Positions 1-6,951 of a stretch of 13,334 nucleotides of DNA are shown here, piece by piece; positions within the stretch are counted from its first letter, which is position 1, and each line of letters starts with the position of its first letter. The position numbers and the translations under genes are program-made. The notes under the pieces are model-generated. The model had not been told where the DNA came from. It worked only from the letters and a program-made list of their open reading frames with translations, and did not search any database. The stretch comes from an uncultured cyanobacterium (lineage in GTDB: Bacteria; Cyanobacteriota; Cyanobacteriia; Phormidesmidales; Phormidesmidaceae), in NCBI GenBank assembly GCA_938029995.1, contig CALHGI010000720.1:1-13334 (forward strand), given 5' to 3'.

Positions 1-310
1 CTATACCACCTGCCGCTAGGATGGCTGCGAAAGAGGTGGTTTCAACGCCAAAGAAGCCTAATATGGCAATAACTAAGATGACGTTGAGTAAAACACCCAG
101 GGTGGACTTAAGGTAAACGATTAATGTGGGGTCAATCGTCGACTTCTTGAGGCTATTACTTACAAGGCCAATGGCAAACTTGATTAACCATCGTCCAACA
201 ATCCAGAGAATAATTGCCCCAATGATCTTGAGGCCGACATCGGCTAGAGTACTTCCGGCACTCTCCATGATCCCTGACCATGGGCCTGCTTGTAAAAGAA
301 TTGGATTCAT
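1..310 (-). CDS. MscS-family mechanosensitive ion channel, N-terminal part (partial)
   Basis: This is the first 103 codons of a gene on the minus strand that runs off the left edge of the window; the ATG is at 310-308. Residues 25-46 and 68-87 are strongly hydrophobic and fit the first two transmembrane helices of a small MscS channel. From residue 89 the sequence reads GVETTSFAAILAAGGI, the beginning of the Gly/Ala-rich pore helix TM3 typical of MscS proteins. The family opens under membrane tension to release solutes during hypo-osmotic shock. The beta-domain and C-terminal cage would lie outside the window. The N-terminal stretch of about 24 residues before TM1 is short, as in minimal MscS rather than the large multi-helix paralogues. 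No convincing ribosome-binding site precedes the ATG. It is transcribed divergently from the small membrane protein at 482. The family call is firm; the exact subfamily is not. Confidence 0.88.
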   Translation of the reverse strand, partial: MNPILLQAGPWSGIMESAGSTLADVGLKIIGAIILWIVGRWLIKFAIGLVSNSLKKSTIDPTLIVYLKSTLGVLLNVILVIAILGFFGVETTSFAAILAAGGI

Positions 311-481
311 TGTGATTCTATCCAGCCATCAACTTATGTCAGTGCGTAATTATAATATTGGTTGTTAGCAGGCTAATTCTTCCGCTAAAACACTTAAGCT
401 TCTAGGGCGTATTGTCGTCTCTTTGGTTCATGCTTAGGCAATATCTCTAGCTGATTGCCCATTAGCGGCTCCATATTCTCC

Positions 482-856
482 ATGAAACCATCGTCACCGA
501 ATTACGTATTACGGCTACGTCTCTATATCAATCTAGTGCCTGTATTCGGTGTGCCTGCTGCCCTGTGGACACTTTACGGCACCCCTAAACCGTCCCAAAC
601 CGAAGGGAAACAATTGCAGCAGGTCAGTCGCTTAGCCGTTGTTTTAGGAATGGGATGGCTGTTAGCAACTGTTTTATTAAGTGCGGGTGCCCATAGCGAA
701 TTTTCCCAGGTGGCCACCCTCCGGTTTTGGATTGCCAGTAGCTTTGTGGGCACTGGTTATTTCATGACCAATCTTTGGTTGATGCTACGGGTATCGAGGG
801 GACATTCAACTAAGCTACCGGGGATCAGTCGCCTGAGCCGCCGCTTACCGGACTAA
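482..856 (+). CDS. small conserved-type three-helix membrane protein, function unknown
   Basis: A 124-residue protein if started at the ATG at 482; an in-frame ATG at 455 would add nine residues. I prefer 482 because MKPSSPNYVLRLRLYINL gives a basic N-terminus directly before the first helix. Three hydrophobic segments are visible at about residues 14-32 (NLVPVFGVPAALWTLYG), 51-68 and 80-103. The polar loop at 33-50 is rich in Q and K, and the C-terminus is basic (SRLSRRLPD), suggesting a cytoplasmic tail. The overall look, with LYINLVPVFG...ALWTLY near the start and GISRLSRR near the end, recalls small uncharacterised cyanobacterial proteins found near LCP-family genes. That is recollection, not a search result. 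It lies on the same strand as the LCP gene but 475 bp upstream and is followed by a hairpin, so an operon is not obvious. No function can be assigned. Confidence 0.72.
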   Translation: MKPSSPNYVLRLRLYINLVPVFGVPAALWTLYGTPKPSQTEGKQLQQVSRLAVVLGMGWLLATVLLSAGAHSEFSQVATLRFWIASSFVGTGYFMTNLWLMLRVSRGHSTKLPGISRLSRRLPD

Positions 857-885
857 CGTGGCCAAACTGGCGAGTGTTGCGTTTT

Positions 886-903
886 GAAAAGATCTGTCTT
901 TTC
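886..903 (+). terminator. hairpin downstream of the small membrane protein gene
   Basis: A seven-base stem (GAAAAGA / TCTTTTC) encloses a TCTG loop, 30 bp after the stop codon at 856. The stem is AT-rich and no clear run of T follows, so it would be a weak intrinsic terminator or an RNA 3' end stabiliser. The position just after a gene and before a non-coding gap supports the reading. Confidence 0.35.
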
Positions 904-1142
904 TCAGCAATGTTGGTACCATGCTGCTAAATATTGATTAGTTTGTACAGTCGGCAACCCCGGTTGGATAGACCTATGCAAAAAGGGTTACCAAATCCCT
1001 GTTGTACAATGCACCTTAACTTGATGGTTAGAACCTGAAAATCGTTCTGTTTACCCCAGGCGAGGGGGGTATTGTTGTGTAGTCAATTACCATGACCGGC
1101 AGCGAGGCAGCTATTTTTGCCATTGCTGATGGACAGAACCAC

Positions 1143-1170
1143 CCGATCTAGGCATGACATGCTAGGTCGG
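1143..1170 (+). other. imperfect hairpin in the non-coding gap
   Basis: CCGATCTA at 1143-1150 can pair with TAGGTCGG at 1163-1170, with one G-U pair. After a single bulged G the stem continues as GCAT/ATGC around a GAC loop, giving about 12 pairs in all. It lies 160 bp before the LCP start codon. It could belong to a leader RNA, a small RNA or a terminator, but no T-run follows it. Confidence 0.35.
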
Positions 1171-1331
1171 AAGTTCGTAAATTAAGCCATCCCGAGGAGC
1201 AGCAGCCCCTATTGTTTTATATTAACTAGCTGTAGTAACCAGCGATTAAGGGCAAATAGTCGCTACACTAACGTCTACATTATTGATCATCCCCCAGCCC
1301 ACCGTTCTTAATCCAGGTTCGAGGTTATTCT

Positions 1332-2741
1332 GTGTCCATCCCACACCGTAGCAAGCCGTCGTCTAGCCGCCCAAAAAAGGTCAAAGTATCCCATTCACGT
1401 CAGGGACGTGGCTGGCTAGGAATTCCTAAGTGGGCATGGATTACGGTAGCCCTCGCTAGTGTGGCAACGGTTTCAGCGGGGACCGGTGCTTTGCTGGCCG
1501 TGTCGATGAACAGCCAGCCCCTACTACAAAGTCAGCTTTCCCCTGAGGAAGCGGCCGTATTTAGCGAGGGAGATCCCATTCTCTCCACCAGTAGTTTGCG
1601 GCTGCCAAGGTTGACCAGACCGGTCAATATTTTGGTATTGGGGGTAAAGGTGTTGACCTCCGATCTGGAAGACCCCATTCCTGGTGCCGATCAGCTGGGG
1701 TACCATGCCCTGGTTAATTCCTTTGAAGGGCTGTCGGACACCATGCTCCTACTGCGGTTTAACCCTCGCACAGGACAAATGGTGGTGATGTCGGTGCCTC
1801 GGGACACCAGGGCCCTGGTCAATGGCTCGTTAACTAAAATCAATGAGGCGAATTTAGATGGTGGTCCTGCTCTACCGGCCGAGTCCATCAGTGACTTGCT
1901 GGGGGGAGTGGCCATTGACCGCTATGTGCGGATCAATGTGCAGGGGGTGGAAAAGCTGCTAGACGCCCTTGGGGGTGTAACGGTCACCGTCCCAAAGGAT
2001 ATGAAGTATCAGGATGATAGCCAGCACCTATATATCAATCTAAAGGCGGGTCGCCAGACATTAAACGGCGATCAGGCACTGCAATTTTTACGGTTTCGCT
2101 ACGACGACAATGGAGATATTGGACGGGTACAGCGTCAGCAAACGCTGATGCGGGCTGTGATTGAGCAAACCTTGAACCCGGCAACCATCTCTCGGCTACC
2201 GAAGATTTTATCGGTGATTCAGTCCCATGTAGACACCAACCTTTCGGTGGAAGAATTAGTGGCCTTAGTGGGCTATGGGGCTCAAACCAACCGCTCAGAT
2301 GTCCAGATGTTGATGCTACCGGGCAACTTCAGTAGTCCTGAAGACTATGACCTCAGCTACTGGTTGCCCAACTATGCCAGAATCGACAACCTGGTGGAAC
2401 AATACTTTGGGCTGGAATCGTCCCAGGCCATGGAAGCGACCAGTCCGTCCTACCTACGAGTGGTCATTGAGGACAGTACGGGCGATGATGTGGCGATTCA
2501 ATCGTTAATTGATAGTCTTTACGACAGTGGCTATCGCAATGTGAGCGTAGGGGAGGATTTGAATGAGCCGCTCTCTGAAACACGCATTGTGGCCCAGCGG
2601 GGCGACCGTGCCAGTGCATCCATGCTGCAGCGGTTTTTGCGCATTGGCGAGGTGCGGGTGGAAAGCACGGGCAACCTTGATTCGGATATTACGATTCAGC
2701 TTGGTGAAGATTGGCTGGACGAGCATGGAGCCAATCTTTGA
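1332..2741 (+). CDS. LytR-CpsA-Psr (LCP) family cell-wall glycopolymer transferase
   Basis: A 469-residue membrane-anchored protein. LCP enzymes transfer lipid-linked glycopolymers onto peptidoglycan on the outer face of the plasma membrane. A basic cytoplasmic N-terminus (residues 1-33) is followed by one transmembrane helix at about 36-58. The LCP domain spans about 97-280, with the expected conserved residues: SDTM (D136), SVPRDTR (R157, D158, R160), the D196-R197-Y198 segment, and LRFRYDDNGDIGRVQRQQ at 253-270, which supplies the Arg/Asp cluster that binds the pyrophosphate lipid. Residues about 374-465 match a LytR_C domain. The GTG start at 1332 is chosen because the first downstream ATG (residue 59) would remove the membrane anchor. 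The stop overlaps the next ATG as TGATG, suggesting coupled translation. The polymer transferred cannot be told from the sequence. The historical name LytR implies transcription control, but the domain is enzymatic. Confidence 0.93.
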   Translation: MSIPHRSKPSSSRPKKVKVSHSRQGRGWLGIPKWAWITVALASVATVSAGTGALLAVSMNSQPLLQSQLSPEEAAVFSEGDPILSTSSLRLPRLTRPVNILVLGVKVLTSDLEDPIPGADQLGYHALVNSFEGLSDTMLLLRFNPRTGQMVVMSVPRDTRALVNGSLTKINEANLDGGPALPAESISDLLGGVAIDRYVRINVQGVEKLLDALGGVTVTVPKDMKYQDDSQHLYINLKAGRQTLNGDQALQFLRFRYDDNGDIGRVQRQQTLMRAVIEQTLNPATISRLPKILSVIQSHVDTNLSVEELVALVGYGAQTNRSDVQMLMLPGNFSSPEDYDLSYWLPNYARIDNLVEQYFGLESSQAMEATSPSYLRVVIEDSTGDDVAIQSLIDSLYDSGYRNVSVGEDLNEPLSETRIVAQRGDRASASMLQRFLRIGEVRVESTGNLDSDITIQLGEDWLDEHGANL

Positions 2742-3265
2742 TGGCAAATGATCGCATCTATCAACTGAAGCTCACCCTCACCGACAGTAATCCCCCCATC
2801 TGGAGACGATTATTGGTCAGTGCCGCCACCAGCCTAGAAGAGCTGCACCGCATTATACAAATTGCCATGGGTTGGCAAAACCTATCTAATTATCATTACC
2901 GCATTGGTCAACAGCGGTCGGATACTGAACCCGGTTTATTGCAGATGCCCCTGAATGAGATTGTCAGGGATGACGTCACTCGCTTCTGCTATGTCTATGA
3001 CCTGCGGGACGGCTGGTTTCACACCCTGGAGGTGGAAATGGTCCTACCGGCAGATCCCGAGGGGCATTATCCCCACTGTGTCACCGGGGCACTGCGCTGC
3101 CCACCAGAAGGTAGCGGTGGCATCTGGGGCTATAACGGGCTATTGGAAATTTTAGACGACCCGGACGATCCACAGCACCTGAGCCGATGGGATGAAGTGG
3201 GTGGAGACTTTGACCCAGATTATTTTAATTTGGGGCTGGTGAATATGCAGCTCCATGCGGGCTAG
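2741..3265 (+). CDS. plasmid pRiA4b ORF-3-like family protein
   Basis: A 174-residue protein that starts at the ATG overlapping the LCP stop codon; a longer reading from 2711 would overlap the LCP gene by 31 bases and is unlikely. The N-terminus IYQLKLTLTDSNPPIWRRLL and the LEELHRIIQIAMGW segment (about residues 28-44) are typical of the pRiA4b ORF-3 family. So is the C-terminal block at about 118-160, with PHCVTGALRCPPEGSGG, WGYNGLLEILDDPDDP and DFDPDYFNL. The biochemical role of the family is not established; members occur on plasmids and chromosomes, sometimes near mobile elements. Here it is translationally coupled to a cell-wall gene and no transposase is nearby, so it looks like a resident chromosomal gene. 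Intact length and all family blocks argue against a pseudogene. Confidence 0.88.
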   Translation: MANDRIYQLKLTLTDSNPPIWRRLLVSAATSLEELHRIIQIAMGWQNLSNYHYRIGQQRSDTEPGLLQMPLNEIVRDDVTRFCYVYDLRDGWFHTLEVEMVLPADPEGHYPHCVTGALRCPPEGSGGIWGYNGLLEILDDPDDPQHLSRWDEVGGDFDPDYFNLGLVNMQLHAG

Positions 3266-3289
3266 GGGCACAGTGTTCTCCCATGGCTC

Positions 3290-3306
3290 TAATCCTTCAA
3301 GGATTA
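3290..3306. terminator. palindrome at the tail-to-tail junction, possible bidirectional terminator
   Basis: TAATCCTT and AAGGATTA flank a single central C, a perfect 8+8 palindrome. As RNA it folds as six pairs around a TTCAA loop. It sits 25 bp after the pRiA4b stop codon, and its right end overlaps the TAA (3306-3304) of the minus-strand gene. This is where a shared terminator would be expected, though there is no clear T-run on either side. Confidence 0.45.
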
Positions 3307-3720
3307 TGGCTCATCATGGGGGGATGAAATTTGTTGAAAACCTTGGGCCGCTTGCTGCCACCCCCGTCGGATCTGGGGTGCTTGATAGTGGAAAAACCAC
3401 TGGGCTCGGGTGGCAAACAGGGCCAGCTCCATGGGCAATGTGAACTGGATGAGGCCCTTATGCCGCAGCGTACTGACGTAGGTATCAAACTGCTGTCTTA
3501 ATTCCCGTAGCTTGCCTAAGTACCAATCAAGGCTGGCATGGCGTAGTTTGGCGGATTTTTTAATGCGCTGCAGTTCGCTTCTAAAGGTGGTTAGGGATGC
3601 CATAAAGACCTGATCGCGCATCTGATCCTGAAGCATGTACTGACTGAACAGATGGGCGGTGCTTAAGGATTGGGATTGTTCTTGGACAAGCCGTTGGGGG
3701 TGCTGGGAAAGATCTGACAT
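3304..3720 (-). CDS. small protein of unknown function, helical
   Basis: I do not recognise this 138-residue protein. The start at 3720 gives MSDLSQHPQRLVQEQSQ. In-frame ATGs at 3753 and 3750 are possible, but the 11 extra codons are mostly A- or T-ending, unlike the rest of the gene, and encode an odd ATAVCCLA stretch. A start at 3834 would run 59 bp into the Nudix gene. The protein is rich in Q, R and L and looks mostly helical. LQRIKKSAKLRHASLDWYLG followed by KLRELRQQFDTYVSTLRHKG may form an amphipathic or coiled-coil pair. A more hydrophobic segment (LIQFTLPMELALFATRAQWFF) follows. No catalytic motif or clear membrane helix is visible. It is the last gene of the minus-strand run sir-Nudix-this gene, 55 bp after the Nudix stop. 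Coherent composition, tight spacing and a hairpin at its end support a real gene. Confidence 0.6.
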   Translation of the reverse strand: MSDLSQHPQRLVQEQSQSLSTAHLFSQYMLQDQMRDQVFMASLTTFRSELQRIKKSAKLRHASLDWYLGKLRELRQQFDTYVSTLRHKGLIQFTLPMELALFATRAQWFFHYQAPQIRRGWQQAAQGFQQISSPHDEP

Positions 3721-3775
3721 GGCTAAACAGCAAACAGCAGTAGCTGACATCATAGTTCGGATCAGCCAAGGTCGA

Positions 3776-4345
3776 CTATTGGGCAGTCGGCGTTGGGGCT
3801 GGCGGGGGCCAAATGCTAGCAAATTCGTTGGCAAGGCAGCGCATTAAGCAGTTTTGATGGCCAAAGGCTAGGTCCATCTTTAAGGCGTCGTCTAGGGGAA
3901 ACCAACCCACCTCGGTCACCTCTCCTGGACTGACCTGGGGAGTTAAGTTGGGTAACTGGGCCCCAGGCTGGAGAAATACCATGAGGGGATAATGCATGCC
4001 TACATTTTGCAGGCGGCGGGGTTCGCTGAACACTCGGCTGGGCTGTTCCAGGGACCCGACTAGGTGGTGCTTGGCTTGGAGGTCCAGCAGGTCTAACCCT
4101 AGCTCCTCCCAGACCTCTCGCATCACGGCACCGCCAACGGTTTCGTCATAGTCCAGGTAGCCACCCGCTAAGCACCATTTGCCCACCTCGGAGGGGAGGT
4201 CAGGCCCACGCTTATTTAAGGGGACGTAGGCGTTACCATCGCAAATGACGATTAGAATAGCCAACACGGTAACGCTACGACTAACCCAAATCTCTTTTCC
4301 CTCGACGAGGACGCAGCGATTTGGAGTACTGGTGAACTTAGCCAT
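3776..4345 (-). CDS. Nudix hydrolase
   Basis: A 189-residue protein with an intact Nudix box at residues 62-84, fitting GX5EX7REUXEEXGU exactly: G62, E68, then R76-E77-V-W-E80-E81-L-G83-L84. The box's glutamates bind the divalent metal for hydrolysis of a nucleoside diphosphate linked to another moiety. The strand before the box (SVTVLAILIVICDG...YVPLNKRG) and the KWCLAGGYLDYDE segment are standard Nudix-fold elements. The substrate cannot be deduced; the C-terminal half (HYPLMVFLQPGAQ...GEVTEVGWFPLDDAL) is a normal beta/alpha continuation with no diagnostic specificity motif. The start is the ATG at 4345, 20 bp after the sir stop codon, so co-transcription with sir is likely. A five-pair hairpin (AACCC/GGGTT, 4351-4363) occupies that gap. 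A redox-cofactor or dinucleotide substrate linked to sulfur assimilation is possible but is inference only. Confidence 0.92.
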   Translation of the reverse strand: MAKFTSTPNRCVLVEGKEIWVSRSVTVLAILIVICDGNAYVPLNKRGPDLPSEVGKWCLAGGYLDYDETVGGAVMREVWEELGLDLLDLQAKHHLVGSLEQPSRVFSEPRRLQNVGMHYPLMVFLQPGAQLPNLTPQVSPGEVTEVGWFPLDDALKMDLAFGHQNCLMRCLANEFASIWPPPAPTPTAQ

Positions 4346-4365
4346 GGCATAACCCGAGGGGTTCC

Positions 4366-6309
4366 TTAGTTGCTTTTCTCTTGTAGATAAGCTGCGATCG
4401 CACTTTCCGCAATCTGGGCCATGCTCATGCCCTGGGCAGCGGCCGACTCCTTCAGCTTCAGGTACACTTCGCCCGATATCCCCACCCGGTGTCTGCGACG
4501 GCCCGAGGCCCCCTTAGCAGGCACATAGGATTCAGAGAAGTTGCGCAGGGCATCAAAGCCGATGCGATCGCAAAAGTCCCCAAAGCTTTCAGACGCCTGA
4601 CGACCCTTCTTAAAGAAGGCCAACATGGGCTCTAGGGTCTTCTCTAGATCGTCAATGTTCATCTTTTGCATGTAGGCCTGGGCCAACCGGGTCTGGTTGG
4701 GGGAGCCCCCTAACCACAGCTGATAGGAATTGGGGGCACTGCCCACAAACCCCAACTCTGCCATGTAGGGACGGGCACAGCCATTGGGACAGCCGGTCAT
4801 GCGAATGACAAAGTGCTCTTGCTTCAGCCCCATCTTATTCAAAAGGGACTGAATGCGGTCCAAAATACTCGGAATTGCCCGTTCTGACTCCGTCACCGCC
4901 AAACCACAGGTGGGCAATGCGGGGCAGGCCATGGCATAGCGGTGCAGCAGATTAATTTGATCTTCCGCATCAATCCCATTGCTGCGCAGGATGCGATCAA
5001 TTTCCCCCTTATCTGCCGGATCAATCTCCGTCAGCAGCAAGCTTTGATTGCTCGTCAGCCGCATGGGCAAGCGATAGCGCAGCTCAATTTCCTTCAGGGC
5101 TGACTTAATCTTGAACGCCCCTAGGTCATGGATGCGGCCGTTTTCAATGTGGACACCGAGGAACAGCTTGCCATCGCCTTGCTCATGCCAGCCCAGGTAG
5201 TCATAAAACTTCCACTCCGGTAATTCTCGATAGGGCTGAATGCGCTTCCCAAAGTATTCTTCCACCTTGGCCCGGAACCGCTCCACCCCCCAGTCGTTAA
5301 TCAGGTACTTCATGCGGGCATTGCGACGCTGCACCCGATCACCGTAGTCCCGCTGGGTGGCCACAATCGCCTTGAGCAGGTCGTAGATGTCCGCCTTATC
5401 GACATAGCCAATTTCATCGGCGACCCGGGCAAAGGTTTCCTCCTTATTGTGGGTGCGCCCCATGCCACCACCGGCTAGCACGTTAAAGCCCAATAGCTCC
5501 TGATTGTCGTCAAGGATGACCACCAGGGTCACGTCCTGGGTATAAGCATCTACGGAATTATCACCGGGAACGGTGACCGAGCACTTAAACTTCCGGGGCA
5601 TGTAGTGGGTGCCATAGATCGGCTCCACATTGTCGTGAACAATGGTGCCATTGCCATTGCGCTGACGGGCAGCCACCACATCCGGGTGCTCTTCTGCGGT
5701 GACGGCCTTTTCCCCATCGAGCCAGATCTCGTAGTAAGCAGAGGTCTGGGGGGTGAGCAGGTCGGCAATGCGGTTGGCATACTCCCGCGCATACACATAC
5801 TCAGGCTTGTCTTTAAAGGGAGCGGGCACCGCCATCACGTTGCGGTTCAGGTCGCCACAGGCCCCCAGGGTAGAGCCCATGCTGCGGATGATCTCCGCCA
5901 TGGTGGCCTTGAGGTTCTTTTTGAGGATGCCATGGAGTTGGAAGGCTTGGCGGGTGGTGGCCCGAATGTTGCCATAGCCATACTTATTCGATAGCTCATC
6001 TAATGTTAGATATAGCTCTGGGGAAACTAATCCGCCCGGATTTCTCGTCCGCAACATCATGCGGTAGTCCTTTTCTTGGCCCCTGACCCGGTTATCCCGA
6101 TTGTCCTGCTGATAAGACCCATGGAATTTAAGGATCTGGATACCTGCTTCAGTGAAGTGGGTGGTGTCCTGGGCTAGCTCGGTGGCCACCGGCTCCCGAA
6201 GGAACTGACTGCGCTCCTTAATACCTTCGAGCTTAGAAACTTTCTTAACAGTGGGATTCGGCGCTTGACCTGCATTAGTCTGCGCAGAAGACGTTGGAGC
6301 TTGAACCAT
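4366..6309 (-). CDS. sir: ferredoxin-dependent sulfite reductase with an RHH-like C-terminal tail
   Basis: A 647-residue enzyme reducing sulfite to sulfide with six electrons from ferredoxin, using siroheme and a 4Fe-4S cluster, in assimilatory sulfate reduction. The start is set at 6309 ([10 protein letters not shown]), as in related cyanobacterial enzymes; an ATG at 6369 would add 20 atypical residues. Family landmarks are [15 protein letters not shown] (from about residue 26), [13 protein letters not shown] (62-74), [11 protein letters not shown] (118-128), and the cluster/siroheme cysteines as C462-x5-C468 (ACPALPTC) and C507-x3-C511 (GCPNGC). These cysteines, with KFHGSYQQD and the absence of NADPH-domain features, place it with ferredoxin enzymes rather than CysI. 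Catalytic domains end near residue 595. The last ~45 residues ([20 protein letters not shown]...[15 protein letters not shown]) resemble a ribbon-helix-helix DNA-binding unit. It leads the minus-strand run sir-Nudix-unknown and is divergent from crr7. Two HIP1 octamers lie in its 3' part. Confidence 0.96.
   Translation of the reverse strand: MVQAPTSSAQTNAGQAPNPTVKKVSKLEGIKERSQFLREPVATELAQDTTHFTEAGIQILKFHGSYQQDNRDNRVRGQEKDYRMMLRTRNPGGLVSPELYLTLDELSNKYGYGNIRATTRQAFQLHGILKKNLKATMAEIIRSMGSTLGACGDLNRNVMAVPAPFKDKPEYVYAREYANRIADLLTPQTSAYYEIWLDGEKAVTAEEHPDVVAARQRNGNGTIVHDNVEPIYGTHYMPRKFKCSVTVPGDNSVDAYTQDVTLVVILDDNQELLGFNVLAGGGMGRTHNKEETFARVADEIGYVDKADIYDLLKAIVATQRDYGDRVQRRNARMKYLINDWGVERFRAKVEEYFGKRIQPYRELPEWKFYDYLGWHEQGDGKLFLGVHIENGRIHDLGAFKIKSALKEIELRYRLPMRLTSNQSLLLTEIDPADKGEIDRILRSNGIDAEDQINLLHRYAMACPALPTCGLAVTESERAIPSILDRIQSLLNKMGLKQEHFVIRMTGCPNGCARPYMAELGFVGSAPNSYQLWLGGSPNQTRLAQAYMQKMNIDDLEKTLEPMLAFFKKGRQASESFGDFCDRIGFDALRNFSESYVPAKGASGRRRHRVGISGEVYLKLKESAAAQGMSMAQIAESAIAAYLQEKSN
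4394..4401. repeat. HIP1 octamer GCGATCGC
   Basis: An exact HIP1 palindrome inside the RHH-like tail of sir. HIP1 is heavily over-represented in many cyanobacterial genomes, which supports the taxonomic reading. Confidence 0.85.
4564..4571. repeat. HIP1 octamer GCGATCGC
   Basis: An exact HIP1 palindrome inside sir, 170 bp from the previous copy. In the sir frame it encodes part of CDRIGFDAL. Confidence 0.85.
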
Positions 6310-6693
6310 GATGGAGCGGTCGATAGCAGAACAATAAACAGCCCGAAGAGCAATGGCAGGGTTGGCCATGGCAGGCGCATCTAACAGGTCTAATTTCCAA
6401 CTAAGGGAAAATGATGTTTAGATGCTTCGGAGACCGGAATAGAAAAACAATTGTAGCCAACGGACCAACTAGCAATCGCATTCCCAATTAAATCGTTAGA
6501 CTTAATTGCCCGGTAACCCGCTCGGGATAGTGGGGTATACCCAATGGTATCACCGACAACTGTTTTCTAAATGATCATCCTGGGCTGAAATGTTATCTAA
6601 TGCTTAAAAATGCTGGGTAGGGGAAAGGGTGAAAAAATCTAAAATTACCCTTTAGGATGAGGGGATTCAACCGTTGCAAAGGCAAGTAAGACC
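6310..6693. promoter_or_regulatory. divergent control region between sir and crr7
   Basis: About 384 bp separate the two divergent start codons. No gene is visible in it; the first 60 bp next to sir are open as an N-terminal extension of sir, but I reject that start. Its middle holds three dyads at 6485-6542. An AT-rich stretch with TCTAAAAT (about 6638-6645) lies some 50 bp before crr7 and could include a -10 element, but I find no matching -35. I found no exact NtcA box (GTA-N8-TAC). Confidence 0.55.
6485..6542. promoter_or_regulatory. cluster of three dyad symmetries, candidate operator
   Basis: First, CAATTAA (6485-6491) and TTAATTG (6502-6508) form a perfect 7-bp inverted repeat around a 10-bp spacer. 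Second, CCCG (6517-6520) and CGGG (6523-6526) flank CT. Third, GGGTATACCC at 6533-6542 is a perfect 10-bp palindrome. The first has the size and spacing of a LysR-type or other dimeric regulator site. The regulator is unknown; a CysR- or NtcB-type control of sir would be a reasonable guess. Confidence 0.4.
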
Positions 6694-6951
6694 ATGGCAA
6701 ATGCCACCATGTACAGCGAAGAGATGTTCGTTTTACTCGTTCCAGGGAGCGACCAGGTGTTTCTGGAACCGGACGAGCTACTGGCCAAGCTTAAGTCTAT
6801 GTTGGAACAATATCCCGCCCCTCTACCTCGGGACTTACAAAAGTTTGACTTGGTGGATCAACAGGCCCAGCATCTGCGAGATACGGGCTGCGAGTTTGAG
6901 GTTACCCCAGGGGTGACCTGGCAGTGGTATGCCGTGCGCTTGGAGAAATAG
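6694..6951 (+). CDS. CRR7 family protein (chlororespiratory reduction 7)
   Basis: An 85-residue soluble protein. The C-terminal half, with LPRDLQKFDLVDQQAQHLRDTGCEFEV spread over about residues 43-70 and ending WQWYAVRLEK, matches the conserved core of the cyanobacterial and chloroplast CRR7 family. In plants CRR7 is needed for accumulation of the photosynthetic NDH-1 complex (stromal subcomplex A assembly) and so for cyclic electron flow; the cyanobacterial role is less defined. The start at 6694 (MANATMYSEEMFVLLVPG) fits family length; an internal ATG five codons on is also possible. The N-terminal segment EEMFVLLVPGSDQVFLEPDELLAKL is the usual beginning. No membrane helix or signal peptide is present. 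It lies 77 bp before the YaaW-like gene and is divergent from sir. Confidence 0.87.
   Translation: MANATMYSEEMFVLLVPGSDQVFLEPDELLAKLKSMLEQYPAPLPRDLQKFDLVDQQAQHLRDTGCEFEVTPGVTWQWYAVRLEK

Larger units (their letters stand above)
857..1331. other. 475-bp non-coding gap before the LCP gene
   Basis: No open reading frame of credible composition occupies this stretch, and I found no tRNA or recognisable small RNA. It contains the hairpin at 886-903, the imperfect hairpin at 1143-1170, and two TTGTACA motifs about 60 bp apart (near 943 and 1002; the second is the palindrome TTGTACAA at 1002-1009). It presumably holds the promoter and leader of the LCP gene, but I cannot point to a defined -35/-10 pair. 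Confidence 0.5.

Noticed and set aside
1310..1332. GGTTCGA near 1316 as the T-arm of a tRNA
   Set aside because: There is no matching acceptor stem, anticodon arm or CC end around it; it is just the LCP leader.
2505..2747. Minus-strand 80-codon frame at the LCP 3' end
   Set aside because: Antisense to the LytR_C domain, with no family resemblance and no promoter or spacing evidence.
2741..3265. Possible mobile element because of the pRiA4b family name
   Set aside because: There is no transposase, terminal inverted repeat or target duplication, and the gene is coupled to the LCP gene; it looks resident.
3721..3834. Longer start for the unknown minus-strand protein
   Set aside because: A start at 3834 overlaps the Nudix 3' end by 59 bp. 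Starts at 3753/3750 add codons ending mostly in A or T, unlike the rest of the gene, though 3753 cannot be fully excluded.
5605..5994. A 129-codon open frame on the plus strand within sir
   Set aside because: It lies wholly antisense to strongly conserved sir codons; its composition is what the complement of GC-ending codons yields and it resembles no family.
6310..6369. N-terminal extension of sir from an ATG at 6369
   Set aside because: The 20 extra residues ([20 protein letters not shown]) are unlike cyanobacterial Sir N-termini and no ribosome-binding site precedes them. The start at 6309 fits the family.
6674..6916. An 80-codon open frame overlapping crr7
   Set aside because: It is a shifted frame over crr7, whose conserved C-terminal motif is in the other frame.
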